Notes: a model not told the origin generated them from the sequence alone. 64,000 bases of DNA from Sycobia sp. Sy_11 (GCA_018907035.1 JACCIC010000122.1:1433501-1497500); one strand, 5' to 3'. Counted from the stretch's first letter, positions 1-12,998 are shown. Numbers and translations are program-made.

Positions 1-1430
1 GTCAAATTTACGCGCCGCGGAAACATTAAATTTTAAAGAGAGGAGTGCGGAAATATCTCATGGTTCAAGACAATGATGTTTTCGAGAAAGCGCGAAAGAA
101 AACGACTGCTAAAAAGGCGAGGTAATAGTTCGAATTTCGGAACAAAAAATAATTCGTCGAAATGAAGGGACGCGCAGCATCTCGCCATAGAAAACGATCA
201 CGTGACCCGCGCGACCACGCATTTGAGCATGTGCACAGTGATCCCACGCGAAGAATGCTATAGTGTAGCATGAATGAAGAAAGAGAATAAGGCTTTATGC
301 AGGGAAGAAGTATAGTTTGTTGCACGCACACATATAGTGCGTGTAAAGACTTAAGACTTCGCAAATACTATGCATATTCATATATACATATATATATATG
401 TAATAATACATAGATATTTGAAAATGAATTGAGAACTACTAAATTATAAAACCGCGCGTGTTCATTTATAATTGGACACATGCACGTGAATATGTATAAT
501 GGGAGATGACTATGCGTAAATGCTTATGTACGTAAAACGTATATAAAAGCAAGCTGAAATTCCTGCAAACCGAGTATTTTGAATTTTGATTAAATTTTGA
601 AAAAGACACTCGCGCGCGTCTGCGTTTTACCATATGCGTACACGTGTAAAAATGAAACGTTTCATAACTATTGATTGTTAATTAAGTATAAATTAAAATA
701 ATATGATTATAAAAGTTTGAACAGTTGAGAACACACAGCCTAACTATAGGCAATTAGAAAGGGAATAAGTGTGAGTGAATATATGTGTACTGCGCTGAAG
801 GAAAAGAAAAAGCTGTCTGCCGTATCTGTGCGGCAGACAATGAGAGATCGAATGTATGCGCGTAGCGAAGAGAATAAGAGTGAGAGAGTATATATACGTG
901 CGCACCAGCGTGAGTGAGTATAGGAGAATACTGTTATACGCGCGTGGAATGTAGAGCGCATGGACCTATAGGCGCGCATGAGAGTGAGAGAGAGAGATCG
1001 CCTGTGACTCTATATGTGTAAGAGTAAGAGAGAGAGAGAGAGAGAAAGCGCATGAGTACTGCGGGTATATACGCGCGTAAGAGTAAGTGAGGGCGCACAA
1101 CGCAGTTTACGCGTAGGTGCGCGAGAGAGGAAGAGTATGAATACTCGCATAAGTGTGAAAGACAGAACATGATTGTGCATACGCGGCACAGCAACAAGAG
1201 AATATGTACCGCTATACTCTACCGCTAGAGAATATTGGCACGTGCGTCCTTAGACTGTAAGCTGTTTATATACATATATATATACATATATGTATATGCG
1301 TTTAACTAGTATGCGTTAATTATGGATGCGTGAATATTAATAAAAGCGATTGTTTATAAATAATATGCAATGAAAATTGAATATGTGTTAATATTAAACT
1401 GAATTTTTGATAGAGTCAAGTTGAGAATAG
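1..1430. other. No gene seen; purine-rich and (GA)n sequence
   Basis: This stretch is rich in purines on the plus strand and holds short (TA)n tracts and a (GA)n run at about 1026-1046. The open frames on the minus strand are low-complexity Ser/Leu/Tyr translations of the purine tract. I see no protein family in it. Confidence 0.6.
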
Positions 1431-1499
1431 CAATAAACAAGTTAATTGTTGATAAACAATGATTGTTTAAAGAATTTAAAAAATTTTCAAAGTGGATGA

Positions 1500-2090
1500 A
1501 GCGTCAGATGAAGATACAAGATTATAAAAGGTTAGAATGTAGAGTTACGTGCGTAGCAGTAAGCATGGAATTATATAGATTTAGATACGTATCAGATAGA
1601 GAGAAAGCTGCAGAATTTTGAAATCGATTTGAAGACTAAATTCGCGATTTTGAAAACGCACCAAGATCGAATAAATTACCGAACGACGAAAAACGCGATA
1701 TATTCTATCACGCGGTAGCTGGTTCTCTTCCATGAAGGCAAAGTCGGAGTAGAAATGGAACTAGAAAAGTTGAAGCATTTGATATTTCAGGTGAAAGCTT
1801 CTAAGTCAGCAAGAGACGCTCCGGTGAGCTCTTTAATAGTAGGCAGTGGACGAGCGCCTCCGCCCTTTACACGGAGGTGTTCAGAGCCAAAAAGATCCGA
1901 TTACACAAGAGCGCCAAGGCGTGATGCAGGTATAAGACGTGACATAGGTGCGAGAAATCACAAATTCATAGAAGGGAAAAGAAGATGCTACTCCTGCAGT
2001 CAATATGGGCACTTGAGTGCAAAATGCATAAACCCCGGAAAAATATTCTGTTATTGTTGGCATTTTACAATTCAATGCACCCAATACCTA
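1500..2090 (+). pseudogene. Copia-type Gag fragment with zinc knuckle
   Basis: Two broken frames read as a retrotransposon Gag. The first part (about 1570-1760) has the acidic and basic helical text usual before a nucleocapsid and contains stop codons. The second part (from 1755) ends in a CCHC zinc knuckle at 1986-2027 (CYSCSQYGHLSAKC, spacing CX2CX4HX4C), which would bind the element RNA in a virus-like particle. No protease follows, because the sequence runs into an LTR-like end. The knuckle is clear, while assignment to copia rather than gypsy is inference. Confidence 0.45.
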
Positions 2091-2109
2091 AGGTAGCACA
2101 GGTATACAG

Positions 2110-2239
2110 GGGCAGCTCCTACTTTTATTGCACCGAGCTAAATTGTACATGCGCAAATGCTCGGACAGTTAGTTTCGAACCAACCTCAGTACAGTAATAT
2201 TGTGCCCCTTTGTACTGTCATTCTATTAAACGAATTTCC

Positions 2240-2290
<51 letters not shown>

Positions 2291-2320
2291 GATTTAATTT
2301 CCATTGCCTTAATCCTGACA
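2110..2320 (+). repeat. 3' part of a copia-type LTR
   Basis: The last 40 bases, ending CCTTAATCCTGACA at 2320, closely match the end of the LTR-like block at 4508. They are followed directly by a copia-type primer-binding site. A (TA)n tract at 2241-2287 has expanded inside it, so the LTR start cannot be placed. Confidence 0.5.
2241..2287. repeat. (TA)n microsatellite
   Basis: Uninterrupted TA dinucleotide array inside the LTR-like sequence. Confidence 0.95.
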
Positions 2321-2334
2321 GGTTATGGACTCAG
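2321..2334 (+). other. Primer-binding site, half-tRNA initiator Met type
   Basis: GGTTATGGACTCAG matches, with two changes, the complement of the initiator tRNA-Met anticodon stem-loop (GGTTATGGGCCCAG). Priming from an internally cut initiator tRNA is known for Drosophila copia. It lies directly after the LTR end and about 100 bp before the gag start, as expected. Confidence 0.6.
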
Positions 2335-2434
2335 TGTAATTTTCAAAAACAAAAGTAGGCGCATATATATAAAAAGTTTCAATTTACTAATTAAACTAAG
2401 TTTCAATTAATAATACAAAGAAAGTGAAGTTATA

Positions 2435-3214
2435 ATGGCAGAAAGTTCAACAATACATTCTTAGATTCAAAAATTAAACGGAGAAAATTACTTGGCGTAG
2501 AGCTATAAAATGGAATTACTCATGATCGACGAAGATATTTGGGACATAATAACAGTAGCCAAGTTGGGCGAAAGTAATGTAACTGCAATCGCTAGATGGA
2601 AAAACAACAACGACAAGGCTCGTGCATGAATAGGTCTTCTAGTGGAAGAAAACCAGTTACTATATATCAGAAATATCGATATGGCTAAAGAAGCGTGGAA
2701 AGCCCTGAAGGATTATCATGAAAAATCAACATTGAGTACTAAGGTACTACTTTTAAAACTTCTGTACCTTCCAACGCTAGTAGACGGAGATAATATGCAG
2801 ATGCATATTGCTGATTTTACGGAAAAATAAGCAAGTTATCTGCACTGGGGCAGGATCTGCCAGATAATCTACTTGCAGCTTTATTATTGGGGAGCCTACC
2901 AGAAAACTATGATACACTCGCTACTGCTTGGGAGAGCAGACCAGAAGCTGATATAACTTTTCAATTCGTGACAAGTAAACTAATAGATGAATATAAAAAG
3001 TGAAAAGATGCTGTAGCTATGCGGTGAAGAATAGATAGCAGCGAAGCAGCAATGAAAGGAGTTCATTATAGTGTGCAGAAAAACGAAAAAATTCAAGAGG
3101 GCTCCAAAATGTAAAAAGGGATGTTCTTTCTGTAAGAAACAAGACTGTTTCAATTAGAAGTCTTGGAAAAATAAACAAAATGACGTAAATAATGTGTCGG
3201 AAACAGTAATTTTT
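2435..3214 (+). pseudogene. Copia Gag (UBN2-type), broken
   Basis: The likely start is the ATG at 2435 (MAESST). The frame then reads as a copia Gag: the N-terminal LNGENYL segment, a WKALKDYHEKS helix at about 2695-2730 and a LGSLPENYD segment near 2890 typical of UBN2/copia Gag. It carries at least five stop codons plus a frameshift near 2830. A damaged zinc knuckle (CSFCKKQD...) sits at about 3120-3170, where the following LTR has landed. The remaining knuckle text resumes after 4508, so gag and pol belong to one element split by the insertion. No intact particle protein could be made. Confidence 0.75.
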
Positions 3215-4508
3215 TCACATGTTTTTAATCAAGTGTTGTATTTTGTGTATCTTTTAAATTAACAAACTGATAATATATTTTAACAGTATATTTCCGATTA
3301 TTCATTAGTTCCTTGCTCCGGCTCAACACATCTCGGGCCCTGGTCGCTCAACACGCCACCAGTTTCTTTTAGCGGACTCACCGACACACCTGCTCTATTT
3401 TCGTATCCGCTGCACGAGCACGGCTCCGGCTCAACACGCCTCGGCCACTGGTCGTTCAACACGCTACCAGTTTCTCTCGTATAGCGGCAATTTATTGGGT
3501 AAGTTTTACACCAGAAAGCAATGGCTTCGGTTCAGCAAGTTGCTATCTAGCAGACCCTTTCAATAAATAAGACAAATATATTTCTCGCTCTCGCTCAACA
3601 CGCCAGAAGAAGACAATATATTTGACTTTTTTATTTATTTATTTATTTTAAAATATACTTCTTAATCTCGCTCAGCACGCCAGAGCAAGATAGTATATTC
3701 AATCTTTATTAAATATATTTGGATAAGTTTTTTTTAAATTACTCTTATTTTTGGAAAGTCTTTGTTTTTACATTTAGAATAGAACATTTATTAAATAAAT
3801 TTTACAAAGCACAAGAAGAAATAAACTAAAATTACTATTTACAAAAAATCAAACAAATATATACAGCCTTCGGCACGGGGTACGCCACGCTACTATTTAT
3901 TTTCCCGGCTGCCGTTGTTTAAATCTATAATAAAAATACAAAAAGAAAAAAATAAGTCATTAGACTTAAAGTCTAAATAGAATTTAGATTTTTATTTCAT
4001 TTCCTTTGGTTCTCGCTCGGACCTTACATTTATATATTATTGCAAATTATTATTGCAAAATCGCACGCCGAGTGTGTCTGAGGCTTGTCGCTCGCTATCG
4101 CGCCAATGACAGACTGCCTTGGAAATCCGCTTTCCAGGCTGGCGGCATACTGAAAACTACAGCCAGAGTGCTGCTTATTTAAGTTTGAGACGAGCAGTCT
4201 GCCACTCCAAGACCGTTCTGCTTTCACCTCACCGCGCTGCACCGCGCCGCGCTGCGCCTACAAGCGCGCGATCTATTCTAGGCACGGAGGTCGTGTCGAT
4301 TCGTAGAGAGAGAGAAAGAGAGAGAGAGAGAGTAGCCGTTCGAGTGCCTTCGTGCTCTCAATTTTCTCTCTTTCTCTCTCTACGCGCCAAGTTTTCCGCG
4401 CTGGATTAGATTTGATTCTCTTTAATACCAATTTTGCGCGAGTATTCTTGCTTGACACAATATATTTAATAATTAAACGATTTCATTTCCATTTCCCTAA
4501 TCCCGACA
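3215..4508 (+). mobile_element. Solo LTR (copia family) inserted in gag
   Basis: This noncoding block separates two halves of one Gag zinc-knuckle region. Its last 40 bases, ending CCGACA at 4508, match the LTR end at 2320. It includes internal repeats of a CGGCTCAACACGCC-like motif (about 3320-3460 and again near 3590 and 3670) and a (GA)n tract near 4304-4332. The 5' boundary and target duplication are not resolved. The text after 4508 (GTTATAAATCCCAAGG) also faintly resembles the primer-binding site, so it may be a 5' LTR of a second copy. Confidence 0.5.
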
Positions 4509-6660
4509 GTTATAAATCCCAAGGCAAGAAGTTATTTGGTCAGAGAATGTAGGGCCAAAAAACCAACAGAAGACGAGTTGAACTAAAACGAAACATTTAA
4601 TAAAACTTCTAATAAGTATACAAAAAAAACTAAGTTTGCCCCAGAAAAGAAAAAAGGGGAGCAAAGGTCAGAAACTCCTTTGGGCTCACTGTAATTAATG
4701 AAGAAGACGAAGAGACAACAAAAAGTATGAATATTAATTACTTTTGCTTTCATGTATTTGGTAAATATGAGATAAAGAAGATGAAAAGAAATAATGTGCT
4801 TATATTTATAGTAGACTCAGGACAAACTGAGCATATATGTAACAGTAAAATATTCTTTGAAAATTTAGATTTTAATAGATAAAAAAATTGAAGGTTTGGG
4901 AAATATAAACTCAACGACAAAGGAAGGTAGGGCTATTACTTTGAAAAACGTTTTCGAGTTACTTATCTAAGAACTTATTCTCGTTAAGGAAATTTGTAGA
5001 TAGAGTTTAGAAGTATATAAGAATAATAAAAGAATAGATATATTAAACCGGTGAATGCAAAAATAAATTCCGACGGGCGAATATGAATCTCCATCTGGAT
5101 ATTCACAATATGAGTAGGACAAAATAAAGATCATAGCAAAATAAGTGAAGCACAGTGAGCTGATGGAGCAGCTGTTCATAAGGATATGAGTAGAAGCAGA
5201 AGTAGCGCAGCGGAAGCGTCAAACAATCAGACAATAGAAACACCTGAAGTTGTTAACAGTGACTCGGATCTGTTGAAGGCTACATGAGATAGGGACTCAA
5301 ATATACCAAAGCAAGTTACGAGCAAAGAAGCAGATCAGACAAGTCCGTTAATCAAAAACAAATTAAGTAAGACAATGCTATGGCATTTGTGATTAGGTAA
5401 TGCCTTCAGCAACTACCTAATAGAGTTCTTTAAGCACATCCTGGACATCTTTCACAAATCAGAACTATCAGATATACGCGAAGTGTTCGAGTATGAAAAT
5501 TATCTAGTCAGTAAAAGTACTAGGTTACCATTCACTAAGGCACAAAGTGAGTAGACCGCTTCAAATGCTTCATGCAGATATGATGGGGCCGATTAATCCT
5601 CCATAGCATCCCACAGCCTGCAAATTCATACTGGTTATGGTAGATGACTTTAGCAGGACAGCACTGGCTTATCCAATGCGTCATAAGAGTGGAACCTCTA
5701 AATATTTAGAGAGAGCAGTTAGGGATTTGAGAAATATTCTCAGTAAAGATCATTATGTGTGCTTTCTGAGGTGCGATGAGGGCACAGAATTTACAGGGGG
5801 TAGATACTGTAAATATACTAAATAAACTACGCACCGAGCTTTAGCTAGTATGCCTGAATACACCTAAACACAATGGAATCGCAGAAAGATTCCATCGCAC
5901 AATAGAAAACAAGGTAATAACAATAATGCATGATTCAGGTATGCCATCAACATGTTGGGATCTAGCAGTTAAAATTGCCAACTACATATATAATAAAAAA
6001 ACTAATAAATCAATTAATTTCAACATACCGTTTTAAATGCTATCTAATAAAGTTAAAATTGATATTACAAAAAGGGAAACAATTTGGTTGTGTAGCCGTA
6101 TTGAGAAAACAAAAAAGAGACAGAATTTGGAGCGACAGGTATTAGGGAATTCTTAATAGGATTAGGGAACAGCGGATACAAAATATATGTACCGGAAGAT
6201 AGGAAAATATTTGAATCAAGGGGCATCAGGGTTATTGAGAGCCAAGTTTAGAAATATCACTTAGAAGCTGAAAATAGAGTCGAGTAAGCAACTGTCCATT
6301 TAGACATAGGAAAGATTAAACCAAAATCTATTCTGAGAAAAATATGCAGTATGTCTGAAGGGATATATTGTCAAATCACATACTCATTAGATATAGAAAA
6401 TAGTAATAGTGATACAGACGTTAGATATCACACTTTGTTAGCCAAAATCAATAAAGATCCGCAAACACATAGGGAAGATATTACAACACCGGAGAGCAAG
6501 TTTTGGAAAAACGGGATTCAGCAAGAAGTAAATTCACTAGTAGATAACAACGTATTAATAGAATGTATAAAGAACAAGTGAAGCCAAACATATTACATTC
6601 GCGCTGGGTATTTAAACGCAAAACGAATGGCGAAGGTAAAATCACATATGAAGCTCACAT
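4509..6660 (+). pseudogene. Copia Pol: protease, integrase, RT start
   Basis: Domains appear in copia order. Gag tail VRECRAKKP lies just after 4509. The aspartic protease active site is at 4814 (VDSGQTEHIC). A GAG-pre-integrase-like segment lies near 5380-5540. The integrase core has its first Asp near 5575 (LHADMMGP), the second near 5770 (CDEGTEF) and a C-terminal Glu-containing segment near 5870 (HNGIAERFHRT). The RT begins with PESKFWKNGIQQEVNSL at about 6490 and reaches SRWVFKRKTNGEGK near 6640. Stops and frameshifts are frequent. The element is cut at about 6660-6686 by a gypsy-type LTR, and the RT catalytic motif and RNase H are missing. Confidence 0.85.
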
Positions 6661-6686
6661 CACATAATCGCATATCGCACAGTCGA

Positions 6687-7202
6687 TGCTGCCAAACGTT
6701 GCCGCCTGAAGCCACCGCTGCTTCTACCTTACCGCGCAGTGACCACCGCCTTCCTCCACCCGGCACCCAGAGGACATCTTCTGCGTCTGACATCGCAAGT
6801 ACCGCGTTACATATATATTGAGTTAATTGAGCACGGCGTCCTCTCGGTCTCGTAGTGTTAGCGCCGTGTCTGCATTCCCCCGTCTCTTCCCCCTTACATA
6901 CCGTCGCGCCAAGATGGCCGCGCTTGTGCCCCGTGCGGCAAGAATAACTTCCTCCCATCGAAGAACCCGCTCGGAATGAGTTAGTTATAAAATAGATATA
7001 TGAGATAGCGCGTATAGATGTATTGATTCAAGTGTACATATAGAAATAAAGACTGCTTATTATTAACGAATGTGTTCTGCTCGACGACATACTTCCCTCC
7101 CCTCTCCCTTTAGCACCATCAGCAACAGCCGCGAGCATGTTCATCAAAGTGCTGTATCGGTTCCGCCACGAGCTAAGTGTAACTTCCAAAAAGAGATTAT
7201 AA
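6687..7202 (+). repeat. Gypsy-type LTR, copy 1
   Basis: About 520 bp align with 16398-16932. Shared landmarks are the CGGCACCCAGAGG block, the CAAGATGGCCGCGCTTG block, an AATAAAGA polyadenylation-like signal near 7046 and the TACTTCCCTCCCCT block. A primer-binding site follows directly. It truncates the copia pol. About 100 bp of internal sequence follows, so this is a 5' LTR of a deleted element. Confidence 0.75.
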
Positions 7203-7203
7203 G

Positions 7204-7214
7204 TGGCGCCCAAC
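7204..7214 (+). other. Retroelement primer-binding site
   Basis: TGGCGCCCAAC, a common primer site just inside the 5' LTR of arthropod LTR elements, lies two bases after the LTR end. Confidence 0.65.
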
Positions 7215-8960
7215 AGTATGGGGCTCGACAAGAAGCATTTGAAAACACATAAAAACCCATGCTGCTTGATAGCTGAAGAGAGAGAAGGAAGATCACTTAA
7301 AAACACATCATGTTTCCTCTTTTAACTGCTTACAGTTATTTTCATAAATAATTATTACACATTAAAATTAAAAATTCAGTAGAAAGAGAAGGTATACATA
7401 ACAACAGCCATCATCCCCCCTCCTCGAAAACAATTTCCCTCAAAATTGCCTGACCACAAGCATGTCAATAATTTCATAATGTACTCTTAGAAATTGATCT
7501 GAATATTAGTAGGAAGTATATATCTAAAATTTACCCATAATATTATTTGGTGAGAAACACACATACTTTTTTATAAACATGCTTGTTCTAAAATCACCGA
7601 ACAAGTGTAAGGTTTATTAATTAAAAACAAAATCAACTCGATTCTTAAGATAAGTAAAATAAAATGGCTAATGTGTTTACGTATATACAATAAAGCCTGT
7701 TCAATAGACATGTATTTTTCTCAACAAAACATGAATAATGTAAAAACAATTATGCGAACAATTTACTTATTTAAATTTTAATACAATATTTTAGAATATC
7801 CTCATCAATGTACATGGAACATGTATGCATATTTTTTTGTTATATATTCTTTCTTGTGCCCCTTAAATATGCATCGCATTTGAAATACATAAGAAATCAT
7901 GCTAAATATATACTTGTCCATCCTTATAACTTAAATAATATTATTTCTGTAAAATCTTGGAAACTATTCTAAATAAATTATTAACGCATTTTATATGAAT
8001 TTTATATAGACAAGAAAGAGAAAAGAATTGTAATAACAGTTTGATTATAAATTTAACAGTATTAATGTAGTACATGCTCCATTTATTTAATGCGCTATTA
8101 TAATCTCATTCAAAATTCATAAATATATATGTACATGTTATATGATTCATATTCTTCTAAATACTTTTTACCTTTTTCTGACTATCTGTCTAATTTTCTC
8201 CTTACCGGTGTGCTACATCTACCTGTATGTATAAACATCCTAACCTGTACAGGAGTATAGGCATGTGTACATGCATTGAATGTAGGAAAAAATAAAAATA
8301 GGAAAAGTGATAGGAGACAAAGTTTTTCCCATCTGAAAATTTCTAGCAGTTGCATAAATCAAGCACAATCAGGAAAAACAAAATCCAATGGGATTTTATA
8401 GAAATTAAGAAATTTTCTTAAAATCATTTGGCAAAAATTGGACGTTTAGTCAGTATTAAGGTAATATAACTTCTTATGCTAAACATAGAATAATAATATC
8501 AGTAAATATCAAAAAGACATTCAGAATAAATAAACACAGATACTACTGCCAATTAAACATATTTAAAGAAATAAAAATAGCTCTCACACAACAAGGAAAT
8601 AGATGTGATCATACAAACTTGTGATTGATATCGCAAATGACTTATTGGCAAACTAATATGTTCAGAAGGAAGCAACATTAATGTGTAATAGTATTAACGT
8701 AACAAATAAATAATTAAACAATCATTAATACATAATTATACAATTAAATAATAATTAATAATGTTCAACAATTAAAGCACTGGTATCGATAAAATCAAGT
8801 AATAATACTCGATACTTATTTTATTAATTTTTTCTTTCTGGCTTTCACTGCTAAATAGAAATAATTAATAAACTTATAAAAAAATTTTTAATTTATTTAA
8901 ATTTAATTAATTTCAATCAATGAATTAACATTTAATATTGTTAAGTCACCATTAAATTAA
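7215..8960. other. AT-rich intergenic sequence
   Basis: About 100 bp are the residue of a gypsy 5' leader. The rest is AT-rich, with stops in all frames and no recognisable repeat or gene. Confidence 0.6.
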
Positions 8961-9437
8961 AAAAAAAGAAAAAGAAATATCGAAGCAGGTCGAAAGCTGA
9001 GCCAGGCCGGTGCTGTGACCTTCGATGTCATGGCGAGGCAAGGTGTTCGAACCTATAAGGAAAATAAAATTTTTCCATAAGATACTGCAGGACATCGCCG
9101 CACCGAGTTGCGTTACACTGCTTTTTCAGGTGCAGTATCTGGCAGGGCTACTGATATCCTTATCTCCCTTATCTCCCCCACATATTTTCGGATCGAGTCA
9201 ACAGATTAGAGAGGTTCCACGAACTTTCTCTCATCTTTTGACTCGAAATCAGAAACTGCAAAATAAAATAAAATTCAAAAATCGAAAATATACAATTTAA
9301 AATGTACTTTATAAACGAATAATATGTACCTTGTGAAGAAATAAAAGGTTAACAAAAATATGATTAACAAATATACGTATATACACATTAAAAATGTATA
9401 TTACATTACAATTACATATATACATATATATATATAA

Positions 9438-9482
<45 letters not shown>

Positions 9483-9554
9483 CATAATAAAAATACACAT
9501 GTAGTATATACGTGTATTATAAACAAACCTAGATATTATATACGTATGTCTACA

Positions 9555-9609
<55 letters not shown>

Positions 9610-9652
9610 GTGGAACGACTAAATATATTACTATATAATTATATTACTATAT

Positions 9653-9698
<46 letters not shown>

Positions 9699-10060
9699 TA
9701 ATAAATAAAACATATAAAATAAATATGTGCTGTAAATATTTGTAGGACGAATGAAATATGCACAATTACATATAAACCTAATATTAAAATTATAAATTGA
9801 TGCACAAAGGCACATAGCCTTGATGTTGCAAATATAAGCAGTATATTTTATTGAACGTATGTAATAATAAAAGTAATATTGATATGCGATCAATAAAATA
9901 TACAAACAAATATAATGCAAAACTTGAACAATGATCGAATTACAATAGACAGAAAGAACTGTACCATTAATAAAACATTTATACGAATGCACGACTAAAC
10001 AAATGTACAAACAGAATAATTGTGTTAAAAAAAGGGTTATAGAAATATAAGAAGTAGTAG
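8961..10060. other. Unassigned, with clustered microsatellites
   Basis: A less AT-rich part (8990-9240) holds an open frame of 91 codons with no family I recognise. It is followed by (TG)n at 9449-9479 and (TA)n at about 9559-9602 and 9657-9683. Open frames crossing the arrays encode Tyr-Ile or Cys-Val runs and are rejected. Confidence 0.6.
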
Positions 10061-10064
10061 AATA

Positions 10065-10409
10065 TTATAAACTTAAAATGTAAGTTTTTAGTACATCTAA
10101 TGTCATCTGTGAGAGAAAGAGAGAGATACCATTCTTATCGGTCCCAGCACTTGGAGCGGGAAACACAAGCCCCCGAATTTTCTGGGCCAATCTCAGGAAT
10201 GGAAACTCTGAACAATAGATGATATCCTCGCTTCTCCTATAAAAGAGCAGGTTTTCATGCTCACTGTCTACTCCTACGTCTACTTCTAATCGATCTTCAC
10301 TCTCTATGTTACCTTTCACATCAGTCCTTCCTCCACACACCACACTCTTCACTCCATTCCTCTCGTTCAACTCCACGTATGATATCACCACCAACAATAA
10401 CAACAGCAA
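10065..10409 (-). CDS. Doubtful 114-codon open frame
   Basis: An uninterrupted frame begins with a hydrophobic stretch (MLLLLLVVISYVEL) that could be a signal peptide, followed by an acidic middle and a stop near 10065. I do not recognise the family. The Leu run is the antisense of an ACAACAA-rich tract and may be chance. No flanking exon could be linked. Treat it as hypothetical. Confidence 0.15.
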   Translation of the reverse strand: MLLLLLVVISYVELNERNGVKSVVCGGRTDVKGNIESEDRLEVDVGVDSEHENLLFYRRSEDIIYCSEFPFLRLAQKIRGLVFPAPSAGTDKNGISLFLSQMTLDVLKTYILSL

Positions 10410-10437
10410 AAGTAGCAGCCGGGAAAAGAAAGTAGCA

Positions 10438-10438
<1 letters not shown>

Positions 10439-10474
<36 letters not shown>
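10439..10474. repeat. (CT)n microsatellite
   Basis: Uninterrupted CT array. Confidence 0.95.
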
Positions 10475-10478
<4 letters not shown>

Positions 10479-10639
10479 CGCGCTAATCGTAATTTATTTC
10501 TTATTACGAATAGTATATGTATTATATGTATATTTGTGTCTGTGTATAAATGTAGTATGTATGTGTGTGAATATGTATATGCCTATAGGCATAAGTGTGT
10601 GTATATATATTTGATACATATTAAGAAAAAGGGGGACTT

Positions 10640-11280
10640 TGTTTATATTTGTAGCCGAGCGCGGAGAGTCCTCTTAAAAATCGTACGGTGGGCGAGTGGT
10701 CAGATTGTCGTGAGCGTTAGTCGAGCGAGGTGCACTTCCATAGTTTCAATCCATATATAGCATTTTAAGCGCGTTTTATTATATTTTGTGATTATATTGC
10801 GTGTCCATTGTATTATCGTCATTATTGCTAAATGAATTCGTGCGTCGCGACGAGTGTCATTCTGCTCTGAAGTGAAGTGTTGCCCTGAGCGGCAAATTCA
10901 ATTGCGAAAGGCCTCGTCGCCTATTTTCGCCCCTAGCGGCTCAGTGTCTCGAATTGGCCCTTGTCGCCCTGCGACAAATTGTGTCTCTCGATTATAGGAC
11001 CCTGTCGCCTCGAGAGATACTTCGATCTCTATGTGGGAGATTGCACTTTAGAGTATGAACTTTCAGCCTGACGAGGTTTGAAGTCTTGGGGCATCGAAAT
11101 CCGGCAAAACTGTGCATAATACATGTCTGTAGGATAAGTCTGTATGTAAGTCTTGAATGATCATTCAAGTTAATTTTAAAATTTAATATATTGTTTATTA
11201 AAGGTCGGCTTTTTCCTCCACTTATGCAGTGGAGGTTTTTTATGCCTTTATTGTAGAATAAAGTAATTATATTTGTTTTA
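10640..11280. other. GC-rich noncoding island with two hairpins
   Basis: The composition jumps to GC-rich and CpG-rich from about 10650 to 11000, with no long frame. Near its end are a perfect 18-bp palindrome at 11152-11169 (CTTGAATGATCATTCAAG) and a hairpin at 11215-11235 (arms CCTCCAC and GTGGAGG, 7-nt loop) followed by six T. It could be an LTR, an untranslated exon or a small-RNA gene. Nothing in the sequence decides between these. Confidence 0.4.
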
Positions 11281-11826
11281 ATAATTGTATGTGTTTTTTT
11301 ATTCTTATTTGTCTTACCATTATCTCATTCTCCTTATTATAATTAAGCACATATAACACTTATTATTATTAATCTATTATTAGTTTCATTCTTTCGTTTG
11401 ACAAAACAACACTCTCTCTAATGGATTAAAGGTATCTGCGCTAATAAAAAAAAAGTGAGTAAAAAAAATTATAATAATCAATTCTTTTGAAATTCATTTT
11501 GTTTCTTGCTCTACCATTCACAAATTAAACCTTAGCGAGGAAGTGATTAGGTCCCCCTTACAAAAGGCTGGGACTATACAAGCCCCAAATCCTTTCCACT
11601 ACATTTCTCCAAAACTTTACTAGCAGTAGGGAAATAGTTAGATTGGAAGACAATCCACGAGAAGTTCCTTGGCCTCCATCTAATATTCAAGAAGGCTAAG
11701 TTTTCTTCTTCCTCCCGTACATATTTTTATTATATATAAATATTGCATCAGGACACGAGGATCTAGAGCTAGTGGAGGCAACTTCAGGCTCAAAAGCCAA
11801 GCCTAGTGAGGCATACATGTCTATAT

Positions 11827-11881
<55 letters not shown>

Positions 11882-12848
11882 GATGTGTGCTTCACAAAAA
11901 GCTTATATGTACAGAAGGGTGAGTAAACCGAGACGTCACAATATTTTAATGGAATAAACCTTTTTTTATTCAATTACAAAAAAAAAACATTTACAATTTC
12001 CAACATTTTTTCTTCTTCTTTCTTTTCAAATAAAACTAGGTACAATAAATTTACTATGATAAAAATAAATAGATAATAATAATGAATTATTAACTGAACA
12101 TTAGAATAAATAAACTAATAACCACAAATTAATTTATAAGTAAAATTAAACCAATAATCATATCATTTAATTTAAATTAACCATAATAACTACCAGTAAA
12201 ATAATTATTTGAATTAATGAAAGATCTTAACAATTACATAACTATTAATTGCATGATAAAATTAATAACAATGTAATAAGAAATTAAATAAATATACTTA
12301 TAAATCAATAATAATAAAATAATCTAAAAACAAAATAATTAATAATAAAATACATACTAAAATATTATCATTAAATTAATAATAACTATTGCTGACAACA
12401 TAACAATATCGCTGCTTGGTGCATTCAACGCATCTGCATTTATAACAGTTTCCGCAAGAAATTCAACTATGCAGGCAGAAGCGAAGGCCGAGTTAATACT
12501 TTATAGAACTACTCCGAGCAATTATTAACAATAATTATAATAATCTACAAAAAAAATCTGTAGAGAGTTATAATAAAAAGTATTGAACAAATAAGCATAA
12601 ACAAATATAAATAATGTATATAACATTTAGAAAACTATTTTAATTTTAAATAACACATATTCACAATGATTATTAAAATATAATAATTATATTGACTTAT
12701 AGGAGCTAGATGTATATAGATAACCTGTACAGAAGATAAATAATAATTTTAAAGATTTTAGCCACTCTACTTAATAACACAAACTATATAATTATATGAT
12801 ATAAATGAAAAAAATATATAACATATTAAATAAGCATTAAGTAATTAT

Positions 12849-12889
<41 letters not shown>

Positions 12890-12990
12890 TCGAATAGGAC
12901 AGGAATCTCCATAATAAACACAGATCCAAGCATCATCCAAATCGGTAACACTACACTTACGCAAAAATAACATTACAGGTCGGAATCCGA
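11281..12990. other. AT-rich intergenic sequence
   Basis: This is AT-rich and lacks a long frame. It holds (TA)n arrays at about 11829-11873 and 12849-12888. A less AT-rich patch at 11540-11800 has no identity I can support. Confidence 0.6.
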
Positions 12991-12998
12991 GAAAAATC

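Noticed and set aside
10306..10614. 102-codon frame containing a Ser-Leu run
   Set aside because: Built on the (CT)n microsatellite and TATG-rich sequence.
11215..11241. Bacterial-type intrinsic terminator
   Set aside because: The surroundings are eukaryotic, so a bacterial terminator makes no sense here. It is kept only as a hairpin observation.
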